Source of the DNA: Symsagittifera roscoffensis
Lineage: Eukaryota > Xenacoelomorpha > Acoela > Convolutidae
Reading direction: 5' to 3'
Length of the DNA: 64,000 nucleotides
Assembly (NCBI RefSeq): GCF_963678635.1
Contig: NC_087066.1
Span: 12,880,517 to 12,944,516, forward strand
Part shown: one piece after another, positions 31,663 through 42,300 of the stretch
How the letters are laid out: the number at the start of each line of letters is the position of its first letter
Numbering within the stretch: position 1 is the first letter of the stretch
Notes under the pieces: model-generated
The model's database searches: none
Told to the model about the DNA's origin: nothing
Seen by the model: the letters and a program-made list of their open reading frames with translations, nothing else
Translations under genes and position numbers: made by a program

Positions 31663-31745
31663 ATACTCAAGTGGCCAAGGTAAGGTCTCCTCTCAGTCGA
31701 AGAATTAGAAGTTCGAAAACAATCAGAATTTGTGCTCAATGTTCG
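31663..31745 (+). repeat. tRNA-derived SINE-like block
   Basis: AGTGGCCAAGGTAAGG (A-box-like) and AGAAGTTCGAAAAC (B-box-like), followed by GTGCTCAATGTTCGG. It shares CTCTCAGTCGAA and the GTGCTCAA-GTTC block with 32886-32975, so both belong to one family. Confidence 0.45.
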
Positions 31746-32037
31746 GGTTGTCGTCCACACATTTTGATACATAGTCTATGAAAAAAATGTTTATCATTAA
31801 GACTTTCATCGAAGAAAAAGTTGTATAATAATAATTTTTTTAATCAAACCTTTTTTTCTAAAAAAAATTTATTAAATTGGTTTAAGACTCAAACAATACA
31901 AACTAATGGCAGGTTTTTTACATTAGTGCAACTTTGGCATCAAAAAATAGTTTGAACTAAAAATACCAGTTTGTATTAACAGATATGAAAATTATATGAT
32001 TAAAAACTTCAAGTTTGAAGTGAAATTTTTTTCTCTC

Positions 32038-32520
32038 CTTTTTAAGAGTAATGAACGTAGTGAGTACTCTTATATAGGTCTAGCCGATTCGTTTTCTTTG
32101 TTAAGACTTTTATATAGGTCTCGCTGATTTTTTTTCAGGAAAAAGTCTTAAAATACTGATGCACTTATGTATATATGCACTTTTTGAGTTCAATTGAAAT
32201 TCATCTCCTGAAAGTGGCGTAAATAGCACTCTCCAAACTCGAACGTCGAAATGGCGTGAAAAAACGTGAACGATTTCTAGTTTGGAAAATGGAATTTAAT
32301 TTATAGATTTCCCAGCCAAATAAAAAAATTTTATTTTGATCCAGCTTTCTCAAAATGGATTATTTTTTTTTCAAAAAAGTCAATCATAAGTAGATTTGGA
32401 AATTTAAAGAGCTTTAAGGGCATCTATTTGTTTTGAGTTTTGAAAGTTTCAAAAACAAAGCAGTATTTTCTTCTTTTCCTGTGTTTATTACTCTTTTCCA
32501 ACTGTCAGTTAGACATTTTC
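32038..32520 (+). repeat. interspersed repeat copy
   Basis: Same family as 27590-28510: AATGAACGTAGTGAGTACTC, TTTCCCAGCCAAATAAA, CTTTTCCAACTGTCAGTTAG. Its first 453 bases were also copied into TE2. Confidence 0.6.
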
Positions 32521-32885
32521 TTAAGTTAGAAAGTCTTGATTTTTGTTTTTTGGGACAAAAAACAAAATTTCAAAGTTTCAAAAGTTTTTTTTTATTTTTG
32601 AAACTTTAAAAAAACGTTTTTTTTTAAATTTCATAGCCTGCAAAAATGCTTATTGTACAGTTTTTTTAATAAAAAAAATGCCACGCTAATTTGAAATAAA
32701 TTTTGTGAAGAAAAGGGGCAAAAAACTAATTTATTAATGGCAGAACGTCGAAAACAGTGATAGTATATAAAATTTTAAAACATAAAATTTTAAAAAATGA
32801 AAGTATAGCTTCTTTGTGATTTTTAAACTGTATGAACCTGTATGATAAGCGGTTTTTTTGTATGAAATGGTATGATAACCTTTTT

Positions 32886-32975
32886 GTCAACCCGGGATAG
32901 CTAAGGTTTCTGTCTCTCAGTCGAAAAGTTGGTGGTTTGTTTCCCATCATGATCAGTGCTCAACGTTCAATGGTG
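32886..32975 (+). repeat. tRNA-derived SINE-like block
   Basis: GGATAGCTAAGGTTTCTG, CTCTCAGTCGAAAAG, GTGGTTTGTTTCCC and GTGCTCAACGTTC parallel the block at 31663-31745. Confidence 0.4.
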
Positions 32976-34264
32976 AGGCAATCTCTGCACAGTGGCAAAG
33001 TAGAGTTTCTCATGAATTGCGATACAACACAAACAATAAAAAACATCAGAAGAAAAAAAATCAAATTAAAGGTGGAAAAAATTAGATGAACTAAATTTTT
33101 TTATATGTCTCGATAAACGAAAATTAGGGGCACAGCTAGTGCTGGAAGAAGTTGTTTGATACTTTTTGAATTAATTCGACTAATGTGAGAAGAAATGGAC
33201 CTGGTTAAAAACTGGACGTTTTCCAAAACCTTAGTTGCTTCTCTACTAGAAGAAGCGAGTCGCTATTTCTGCGGGAAGACTTCTCGCAATATATTCTTTC
33301 TATTAAACTCTAGATCTCAATTTTGATAGCATACTTTTGGAAAAAGTCGAAATTATCTAAAAAACCGTCAAAAATTGTCTAAAAAACAGTCAAAAATTCA
33401 AAAACGTGACTTTTGGAAATCCATACTTTTTTCAAAAGGAGGTCGTCATCGCTTAAGAGAAGATTCGAAAAACTGATTTTTCTCTGCGGAAGCCATAACT
33501 TTTTTGTGTGTCAAAAATGGGCAAAATTGATTAAATAGGGGAAATTTTCACTACCCATTCTTTCGGTTGAACCCAAAATCTTGGTTTTGGGAAAATAGTT
33601 CTCGAGAAAAGTCAAAAAGTTTCAAAAAGAGACAAAAAGCAAAGTTTTTGAGTGCCATTTTTTTGCGTAGCCGGTAACGTGGGGAGCTTCTCACAACTCG
33701 TTCTATCTATTGAACTAAAATTCTCCGATTAGGGAGGTTAGATTTCGAAAACCAAAACCAAAAAAAATCTAAAAATATATGTCAATTGTTCGCCCCATAG
33801 ACTTTTTGAGACTGTCAGATTGTAGACAGTGGAATAAAGTAAAAAGAAATTTAGATGATTATGCAATCTTTCAGAGGAGTTGGCAGTTTATCCAAGGATA
33901 CCCGTTTTTTGAAAATCGGTAAATGATTTTTGAGAAAAGCTAAAACTTATATACATTTTTCTAAAACATGTTTTTATAAAAAAGGAACTATAGGGAAACA
34001 TGCAGATCAAGTCATTTGAACTTGAAACTAGAAATGAAATCGAACTTACAAAACGGAAACAAAGCCGACAATCTTTTAGCAGAAACCAGTTTAGCCGAAA
34101 AAAAGTTAATTTTATAGAAAATTTTCAAGAATTGAAAAACGCTTGCAAACACCATGATACTTGCTTACAGTAGAAAAAAAAATCCATGATATGATACCCA
34201 AGCTGACAAAACTTGAGCATACAAAGGAAAGTCTTACATTTCAATTTTTTCCGAAAAACTTTCG
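32976..34264. other. intron, nothing recognised
   Basis: AT-rich intronic DNA between the IIIS6 and III-IV linker exons; no ORF or repeat supported. Confidence 0.45.
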
Positions 34265-34272
34265 TTTTCATA

Positions 34273-34684
34273 CAGGGGCGGATCTAGGATTTTTTATTGA
34301 TGGGGGGGGGGGGGTGGATTTTCAAAAAAGTTTCAAAAATTATGTCGAATTTTTTTTAAGTCGACCAAAATGATTGTTTGAGCTCTCCCAAAGCACTAAA
34401 AAACCGTATTTATGGCTTAAATTTCTGCGCCGCAGACAAAATTTTGAAAAAAATAGGCCAAAAATAGCGTTTTTAGGCACTTTTTGGAAACATTTTACCA
34501 AAAAATCGCGTTTTTTTGGCGCGCGCTCACCCCTAAAAGTTAGTACATATTGGCGCCAAAGGTTAGAAAAATTTTGCATAACCAATAATGGATATCCCAA
34601 AATAGTGCAAAGGGGGGGCCTTTGGGTCGGCAGGGTGTCGAATCCCTAAAAGAATCCCCGCCCCCCTCCCTAAATTCGCCCCAA
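34273..34684 (+). mobile_element. hAT-type MITE, complete
   Basis: 412 bp. Starts CAGGGGCGGATCTAGGAT and ends AATTCGCCCCAA (last bases diverged). Perfect 8-bp target duplications TTTTCATA at 34265-34272 and 34685-34692. Internal sequence (GGCGCGCGCT, TTGGCGCCAAAGG, GAATCCCT) matches 27912-28332. Confidence 0.9.
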
Positions 34685-34692
34685 TTTTCATA

Positions 34693-34775
34693 TATAAAGG
34701 TCCTGATATGACTCGAACCGCAGAACTTAGGGTGCAAAAGCAACTGCGTTAGCTTCAGGCCAATTTTTGGGAGCC
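34693..34775 (-). repeat. tRNA-derived SINE-like block
   Basis: Minus strand TTGGCCTGAAGCTAACGC (A-box-like) and TGCGGTTCGAGTCATATC (good B box GGTTCGAGTC). Probably a tRNA-derived repeat. Confidence 0.45.
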
Positions 34776-35264
34776 TGGAAGTTTTTCGGGAACCTGGAAG
34801 TTGTTTCTTGTTTTTCTTCCCGATTACAAGACACTTGCTCTCGCAAGTTTAATCAATCAAAAACTAATATAAAAACTGCATGAGGGCCTACAGCGATTTT
34901 TCATAGGTGCTGAAAAGCTGTTATAATGGACCATTCCGTCATGAAAAATTGTCTTAACAGTTAAAATGGTTAGACTGTTTTGTTTGTTGATTAAATTGAT
35001 CAATCAACAGAGCAGTGCAGTTTTTTTGAAATGCAGCAACCATGACTAGAGAGATGAAGAAAAACAGGCTCTTGACAATAAAGGAGAAGATTCTTGATTT
35101 AACAGATTCTCAAATTAAAAATACATTCAATAATTTCTTCAGAAAGCGTTTTACTGTACTCCAAATTTACCAAACTTTTCCGATTCCTTCTTGCTGTTCC
35201 TTTTGAAACTGCGTTTTTTTTTCAAAGAGAAACTTTGATGACCTTTTGTGTGTTTTGTGTCAAG
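34776..35264. other. intron, nothing recognised
   Basis: AT-rich; ends TGTTTTGTGTCAAG, the acceptor of the III-IV linker exon. Confidence 0.45.
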
Positions 35265-35378
35265 ATCTCACACGACTCTTACCGAGACAAGGCGTTCTCT
35301 GAGAACCAGGCCAAGTTCCTGAAGACAATGAAGCGAGTTGTGACCACTAGACCCAAGCAGAAAGTAGTTGCACCTAAG
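35265..35378 (+). CDS. Nav-type channel exon: III-IV linker
   Basis: 114 nt, phase 0 on both sides, donor AAGGTAAGC. FSENQAKFLKTMKRVVTTRP aligns with [20 protein letters not shown] of human channels. The residues preceding it read DKAF where the fast-inactivation motif DIFM would stand, so the hydrophobic triad is not conserved. Confidence 0.8.
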
Positions 35379-35489
35379 GTAAGCACAGTAGCGCTCCAAG
35401 AAGAAGCAAGCCGTACCCCATATGCTCCACGTTTTGTGCTATTTTATTACTTTAATTTCTGGTCGACATACCAAATGTCGACAGACCAA

Positions 35490-35682
35490 ATGAAGGCGCC
35501 TTAGGCGTCAATACACGAATTTTGAGGGCGAGTGTGCGCCAAAAAAAATCTATTTTTTTGTTAAGTTTTTCCAGAAATGGATTAGAACGTCATACTGGCC
35601 TTTTTATCAAACTTTACTGCGGCGCTAAAATCGAAGTAAGTTGAAGCCTTTACAGAGCTAGAACAGAGCTCGGAAAATCAAT
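35490..35682 (-). mobile_element. degraded hAT-type MITE fragment
   Basis: GGCGCCTTAGGCGTCAATAC, TTTTGAGGGCGAGTGTGCGC and AGAGCTCGGAAAATCAATTT are diverged versions of internal MITE sequence in reverse orientation. No termini. Confidence 0.5.
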
Positions 35683-35821
35683 TTGAAAGAAACCAATGTC
35701 AATTTTAAGGAGAACATTTCAAAAAAAAATATAGCTATAGCCAATCTAATTTTGAGTTTCATTTCATGAAATTGTTTTTTTTTGAAATGTTCTCCTTAAA
35801 ATTGACATTGGTTTCTTTCAA
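35683..35821. repeat. 47-bp perfect hairpin
   Basis: 35683-35729 and 35775-35821 are exact inverted copies (start TTGAAAGAAACCAATGTC) separated by 45 bases. Weaker pairing extends outward on both sides. It ends 25 bases before the IVS1 exon. Could be a fold-back transposon remnant or a structured intron element. Confidence 0.8.
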
Positions 35822-35846
35822 GCTGATTTCTCGAGATTCTGTTTAG

Positions 35847-36052
35847 TTTCTACTGGGCAAGCTGTGTCATGCAGCAGTGCACCGACTGAGTTTCGATCTG
35901 ATAGTGCCGCTGGTGATTGTGGCTGACTTGATAGTGCAGGCCGTCCGGAACAAGAAAGCCATCAACACTGACGAAGAGGCTGCCGCACATGCAGGAATAG
36001 ACCATGACTCACTCAATGCAAATGAACACCTTGCAATCCAAGCCAAATTTGT
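35847..36052 (+). CDS. Nav-type channel exon: IVS1
   Basis: Acceptor ATTCTGTTTAG joins in phase 0 to the linker exon. LSFDLIVPLVIVADLIVQAV is IVS1, and a charged S1-S2 loop follows (NKKAINTDEEAAAHAGIDHD). The donor at GTGTGAAC (36053) is the only one that keeps frame with the IVS2 exon; it is a weak match and less sure than the acceptor. Confidence 0.65.
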
Positions 36053-36137
36053 GTGAACTTAAAAAGAGACAGCAAAAAAGCACATCTCTTTTAATTTCGA
36101 TCGCCATATTTGTCTAAAGGTATTTGAACCGGTATTT

Positions 36138-36348
36138 TGTTAAAGTCGAATGTTCGTAGTATGAAAAGATAATAAATAAGTTGTATTTTCTTAGTCCAAC
36201 TGTAAAGCATTAAATCGAAATCTTACTGCGCTGTTGTATTTCAGATCGGAACAGACGTTAGAAATCACAAGGTCAAAGGAGCAGGTCTCTAGACAGAAAG
36301 AAAACAATTGATGGCATTTACATAAACTTAAAACTGGTCCCTATCTCA
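36138..36348 (-). repeat. TE2 3' LTR
   Basis: 211 bp. On the element strand it starts TGAGATAGGGACC and ends CTTTAACA (TG...CA). Two substitutions relative to the 5' LTR. Confidence 0.92.
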
Positions 36349-36537
36349 TTCGGGCAACCACAAATAAATTTTAACTTGTATAAAATTTATCAACTTGTAA
36401 TGTTATCCTTTCCAATTCATGTTACAGATCAATGTCAGTTTTCTTTGAGTTTTTCGGCAAACAGTTTAACTAGAGTTTTTAGGCCCACCTGCCAAACCTC
36501 TCGTTTAGGTTTTCTTTTCTTTTCGGTCTGCGTTATG

Positions 36538-38358
36538 TTACTTGTTTTGGATACGATGAATCATAACACCCCCCATCTTATCAACGCCACGTCGCTGTCG
36601 CGTTGATTTTCTTGTCCCCTCTGCGTTTTTCTTCCGACCTCCTTCGACGGTCTTTGGCGTTCGCGTGGCCACTGTATCCGACGGTTCAACTGTATCCGAC
36701 GGTTCGATTACGTTTTTACTCGCCGCCGTTTTGTCCGCATCGTCCTCCTCGACTGTCCAATCGCTCATGTCATTCTCTTCACTCTCGTCCTCGCTATATT
36801 CTACAATCCTCGGGTTTGCCGCCTTTTTCGCCTGTCCCATTGCAAGTTGATCCTTTTCCGCTTTCCGTTTGAGTTTCGTCGGTACACTTGGACCCGGTAT
36901 GCTTCTTGCGGATTCACTTGGACCCGGGGTGCTCTTTTCGATATCACGTAAACTCGGGGTGTATTTCCGGTACTTGCTCGGACCCGGGGTGCACGCTTCG
37001 TAGAAATCCTTGATTTGGCTTTCCTCAGCCGCTGTTCTAAAAGAAACACCACTTCGTCTTAATAACGCCCCTTTTTCCATTTTCACAGTATGGTCAGTTA
37101 ACTTATCGATTTTCAATGGTAAACGTTTATACCTTCTTGGATCCTTGGGGTCTGTTTTCCCCGTTTTCTGGTAGACTGTTGTTGAGCTAGCCTTGGGCCG
37201 TTTTTTTCCTCCTGATTGTTTTGAAACTTTATCAGCCATCTCAGTAGCCTTGGGATCCCTGTCAGTTATCTCATTATCATCCAAAATCCTTGGGGTTTTT
37301 CTTTGCTCAGGTGCGTATACTAGGTCGCTTCTCTTTTCCCAGTCCAGGGTCAGCTCCACCTCAGGGAGATTGCTTGCCTTGTCTAAACAAGATAGCTTCT
37401 GATTAACAACCTTATTCCAATTTAGATTTTTCAAAGATGGTGTCTTTGTTAAGTTTCGAAACGCCGTATTTGCTTCTCTTCCATGATATGCTTCAAAGGG
37501 TGTTAACTTAGTCTTAGAATGTGGCACAAAACGTAAAGCGCTGAGCGCTCGAGATATCATTTCCCCAAATTTGTAACTTTTATTTTCCTGAAGATAGGTG
37601 AGCACGTAATTTTTTATCGACCCAATTGTTCTTTCGACCATTCCCGTTGCGCGATGGTCCTTAACCGGAGATTTTATTAGTTCAATGCCTTCATAGTTAC
37701 AGAAACTCTGAATTTCATTCGAGAAAAACCCCGTTGCCTGATCCATATGCAACTTCCTTGGGTGTCCGTGAGTGTTGATGTACTTCCTTAGGAACTTTAG
37801 GACATTTTTAGATTTATTACTTGAGCATATATATGCTGACGGCCAGTGCGAAAAAGTATCCACTGCTACGAGCACATATTTCTTTCTACCCTTTACATAA
37901 TTGACTGGGCCCCAGAAATCTAATTGAACCAAATCGTTAGGTTCTTTAGGTACATAAGTTACCCCAATATCACTTTTTGGGATATCTGGTTTTAGATTTT
38001 TACCTGCTTCTACGCAGCATTTGCAGTACTTTGCCGTTGCGGCAATATTTCGATGCATCAACGGGATCCACACATCCTTTGCGGCCGCGAACATTTTATC
38101 CCGACCATGGTGTTGAAAGTGTAGTCTGTTGAGAACTGCGGAAGACATGTCCTTGGGTATAGCTAATCGGCCGTCCATCCACAAACAGTTGTCCCGTACC
38201 GCGAAGTCATTGTAGTGTTGAGCGTAATATGGTCCTAGTTTAGTGATGATTTCTCGGGCTCTTGGGTTTCTGTCTTTGATCGCGTCACGTATGGTCTTCA
38301 TGATGGGTGCTCTCCTGTTCGAGGGTTGGATGGAGGTGATGCAGCAGGCAGTGGACAT
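36538..38358 (-). CDS. TE2 integrase part of Pol
   Basis: 606 codons, but the first 15 derive from the host insert; pol sequence begins about RAPIMKTIRDAIKDR. The HHCC zinc domain (HFQHHGRDKMFAA ... KYCKCC) lies near residues 78-115. The catalytic core follows: LDFWGPV (first Asp), HMDQATGF (second Asp) and GMVERTIGSIKN (Glu). The C-terminal 200 residues are Lys/Ser/Pro-rich, with three TPGPS or IPGPS repeats and a basic end. It would insert the cDNA; here it is cut off from the rest of pol. Confidence 0.88.
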   Translation of the reverse strand: MSTACCITSIQPSNRRAPIMKTIRDAIKDRNPRAREIITKLGPYYAQHYNDFAVRDNCLWMDGRLAIPKDMSSAVLNRLHFQHHGRDKMFAAAKDVWIPLMHRNIAATAKYCKCCVEAGKNLKPDIPKSDIGVTYVPKEPNDLVQLDFWGPVNYVKGRKKYVLVAVDTFSHWPSAYICSSNKSKNVLKFLRKYINTHGHPRKLHMDQATGFFSNEIQSFCNYEGIELIKSPVKDHRATGMVERTIGSIKNYVLTYLQENKSYKFGEMISRALSALRFVPHSKTKLTPFEAYHGREANTAFRNLTKTPSLKNLNWNKVVNQKLSCLDKASNLPEVELTLDWEKRSDLVYAPEQRKTPRILDDNEITDRDPKATEMADKVSKQSGGKKRPKASSTTVYQKTGKTDPKDPRRYKRLPLKIDKLTDHTVKMEKGALLRRSGVSFRTAAEESQIKDFYEACTPGPSKYRKYTPSLRDIEKSTPGPSESARSIPGPSVPTKLKRKAEKDQLAMGQAKKAANPRIVEYSEDESEENDMSDWTVEEDDADKTAASKNVIEPSDTVEPSDTVATRTPKTVEGGRKKNAEGTRKSTRQRRGVDKMGGVMIHRIQNK

Positions 38359-39359
38359 GGCAGACGACTACGACCAGCAGCCGAGCAGAGAGAACAACAT
38401 CGCCTACTACTTCTTCTTCTTCTTCTTCATCATCTCAGGCTCATTCTTCACCCTCAACCTCTTCGTCGGAGTCATCATCGACAATTTCAACTCCGTCAAG
38501 GAGAGGGTGAGGTTCACACATGGAAATTAAAATACTCAAGTGGCCAAGGTAAGGTCTCCTCTCAGTCGAAGAATTAGAAGTTCGAAAACAATCAGAATTT
38601 GTGCTCAATGTTCGGGTTGTCGTCCACACATTTTGATACATAGTCTATGAAAAAAATGTTTATCATTAAGACTTTCATCGAAGAAAAAGTTGTATAATAA
38701 TAATTTTTTTAATCAAACCTTTTTTTCTAAAAAAAATTTATTAAATTGGTTTAAGACTCAAACAATACAAACTAATGGCAGGTTTTTTACATTAGTGCAA
38801 CTTTGGCATCAAAAAATAGTTTGAACTAAAAATACCAGTTTGTATTAACAGATATGAAAATTATATGATTAAAAACTTCAAGTTTGAAGTGAAATTTTTT
38901 TCTCTCCTTTTTAAGAGTAATGAACGTAGTGAGTACTCTTATATAGGTCTAGCCGATTCGTTTTCTTTGTTAAGACTTTTATATAGGTCTCGCTGATTTT
39001 TTTTCAGGAAAAAGTCTTAAAATACTGATGCACTTATGTATATATGCACTTTTTGAGTTCAATTGAAATTCATCTCCTGAAAGTGGCGTAAATAGCACTC
39101 TCCAAACTCGAACGTCGAAATGGCGTGAAAAAACGTGAACGATTTCTAGTTTGGAAAATGGAATTTAATTTATAGATTTCCCAGCCAAATAAAAAAATTT
39201 TATTTTGATCCAGCTTTCTCAAAATGGATTATTTTTTTTTCAAAAAAGTCAATCATAAGTAGATTTGGAAATTTAAAGAGCTTTAAGGGCATCTATTTGT
39301 TTTGAGTTTTGAAAGTTTCAAAAACAAAGCAGTATTTTCTTCTTTTCCTGTGTTTATTA
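38315..39359 (+). repeat. 1045-bp copy of host channel exon and intron inside TE2
   Basis: Matches 31446-32490 at a constant offset of 6869 with no difference noticed. It contains the IIIS6 exon from its fourth base, its donor, and intron including a SINE-like block and part of the interspersed repeat. The acceptor is not included, so this is not a usable exon. It interrupts the TE2 pol frame between RNase H and integrase; re-joining the flanks would also need one more base (mod 3), so a small deletion accompanied it. Confidence 0.92.
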
Positions 39360-42300
39360 AAGGTATGCAAATCTCTTCAATCTGATTGGTCAACCGTCGG
39401 TTGCATGAAAACACGCCCTCTAGTGAGCGTGTACTCTCACTGTGAGTATTTGCATAATCACTTGTTCTTGAATTCTCATTGGATGCTACAAATGTCGTTA
39501 TGTCAAGGCATGACTGATCGCCCTCTACCGCCGGTATTGGCTTTAGATATTTCACGTTTTGACCCCTAGGCTTCATTTGAGCCTTAGGATTTAGTGCTTC
39601 ATTTATCATTTTTATTTTCGCTACTACAAAGCTTTCATCGTAACGACTGGTCTCGGGTGCTGCTGCAGATGGAAATCGGGACAAGTAATCTGCCATTCCC
39701 ATTTTTGACCCCTGTCTGTGTTCAACTTTAAAATCGTACGGCACTAAACGATCGTACCAACGCGTTAGTCGGCTGAAAAACGTTTTATTTCCTTTCGGAG
39801 ATGAATTCAATAACGTTAGCAGAGCCTTATGGTCCGAAATAACTGTGAAATAACGGCCATATATGTAATTTCGAAAATGCTCCGTAGCCCACACTACCGC
39901 AAGTAATTCTAATTCGTTCGTGGAGTATTTTTTCTCCGCAGGGTTTAGGTAACGCGATGCAAACGAAATGGGATGCCACCCTGAGGCCCCATACTGTTCT
40001 AATACGGCCCCCAAACCATCGTGACTAGCGTCACAAATAATTCTAGTCTCCCGGTGAATGTCGAAATGTCGTAACTCGACAATGTTTTTCACTAGCGATT
40101 TTAAATGTTGGAATGCATTTTCGCAAACATTAGTCCAAACAAAATCGTTGTTTTGGCTTAGTAGTGGCCTTAGCGGTGCACTTAATTCTGCAAGTTTGGG
40201 TAAAAATTTGTGTAAACTGTGAAGTGAACCCATCAGTGATTTCAACTGTTTTCGTGATTTGGGGGTTTTCAGGTCTTCAATTGCTTGTGTTTTCTTTACT
40301 AAGGGTGTAATACCACTTTCCCCAATTCTAAATCCGAGCCACTCGCACTCTGTTTTCGCAAATTCGCATTTCTGCAACTTTAAAGCAACATTAGAAATAT
40401 CCAGCTTTTTCAATATCTTTTCGACCAATGCGATGTGTTCGATCTTCGTTCCTTTCGAAGAAATTAAGATATCATCGATGAACGCGTTAGCTTGAGGGAA
40501 CTCTTTAAGCAAATTATCAATTACTTTTTGGAATTCCGCCGGCATTGATGTCAACCCGTAAAATCCATTTTTAAAACGATACGTTCCTGTGGATTTCCCC
40601 CCAACAAGCGAGAAATTGCATTGTTCGCTCGTTTTTTGTTCTAAAGCGACTTGTCCATACGCATATGTGAAATCCAATGTTGTAAAATATACATTCCCCG
40701 CTTTTTTCTCCGCAATTATCGGGCTTACTCCGTCTATTAATTCGTCAATATTTGGCATTTGGTACTTATTTTTATGTACCTGCTTGTTTAACTCTCTTGA
40801 CTCTAATGCTATTTTTATACTTCCATCTTTTTTTACTGTAATTACGATGGGAGAGACGAAATACTTATCTGAGCATTCTTGTAATTTTACGATATGCCCT
40901 TCATTTATTAGCCGATGGATTTCTTTATCCACCTTATCTTGCAGACTAATCGGCACCCTGCTTCCTTTTTGCTGTATGGGTCTCAAATTGTCAAAAAATT
41001 CGGCTCTTACTTTTGCATTCCGGATTTTCCCTATCCTAGTAAACAAATTTGGGTACAACTTACAGAAGTATGTATGCAATTCGTCATATTTCTCCTCCTC
41101 TTGACTGATCCCTTCCCCTGTGATTCCCATCACTTTCTTCCGTTGAACTAACTCGAGACCCAGGGTGCCCATAAGATCCCGCCCCAGGATGGACTGATGG
41201 TTGCCGGATATAACCGACACTTGTGCTGGTGCCGCCCAGCCGTTTAATGACATCATCACTGTTATCTTCCCCAGTATGTTTATTCGATTGTTGTTATAAT
41301 CCAGGAATTCGTCTTGTGACGGTTTTAGTTGGATATTTGCCTTACCCAACGTTGCTTTTAGGTCGTTAATGCTAAAAATGGTCACTGGGGATCCACTATC
41401 GATCCACAACCACATTTTCTTCCCTGCTACTTCAACTTGCACGCGCGCCCCAGGGAGCTTTAGTTCGGATTCGTTCCTCTTCCTGTGTATTGACATTACC
41501 ATGTAATCGTCCGATCCCGACGTCATGGATTCGTTTTCCCCGCACCCCTGCTGATTGACCCACGACACTGGATCTTCGTTCAAGTCAGTTACGTTTTGTG
41601 TACTTTGTTGATGCTCACTCTCCTCCCTAACCAGTCCGACTCGTCCTCGTCCCCTCCAATGGTTAGTACCTCTTCTAACTCCTCGGCATGTTCGTTCAAA
41701 GTGACCTAATTTTCGGCATGAATTACATGTTGCTCCTCTCGCAGGACAGCTCGCAATATGCTCCAGGGTAAAATTTGGTGCGTCGCAATTGTAACACCAA
41801 CGATTATGTCCGCTTCCTCCACTACTACTCGGTCCTTGGGTGTATCCTCCACGTCCCCCGCGTCCGCGACTTCGAAAAAATCCTTGTCCCCTCCTTATGT
41901 TACTCACCGGTTCTTGTTTTATTGTGATAGCCGGAGCTGTTGAAGCTGGTCGTCCCGTATACGATTTGTATGCGCGTTCCCCGCGTTCGTATGACAATGC
42001 GATCCTGTAGACTTCTTCAGGTAATTTTGTTGATCGTGATAACTCTCGTTGGCAATCAGACTCCCGCATGTTCATAATGAAAATGTCACGAACGTTTTCG
42101 GCCGCATTTGCAAAATCACATCTACCTGCTAGGGCGCTTAGTTCCGCATGGAACTTTTCGAACGTTTCGTTCTCACGCTGTTTCCTTCCGTAGAAAAGAC
42201 CCCGTTCATGTGTTACATTCCTCTCTCTTTGAAACACGTTTTGCATTTCATCTAGAACCCGTGGGTACCGTGCAGTTTTGATGTTAACCGTCGGTTTCCG

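Noticed and set aside
36603-36872. + strand ORFs over the TE2 integrase tail
   Set aside because: Shadows of the Pro/Ser/Lys-rich integrase C-terminus.
38315-38522. Second IIIS6 exon as a functional, mutually exclusive exon
   Set aside because: It lacks the first three exon bases and any acceptor, lies downstream of the III-IV linker and IVS1 exons, and sits inside TE2 pol.
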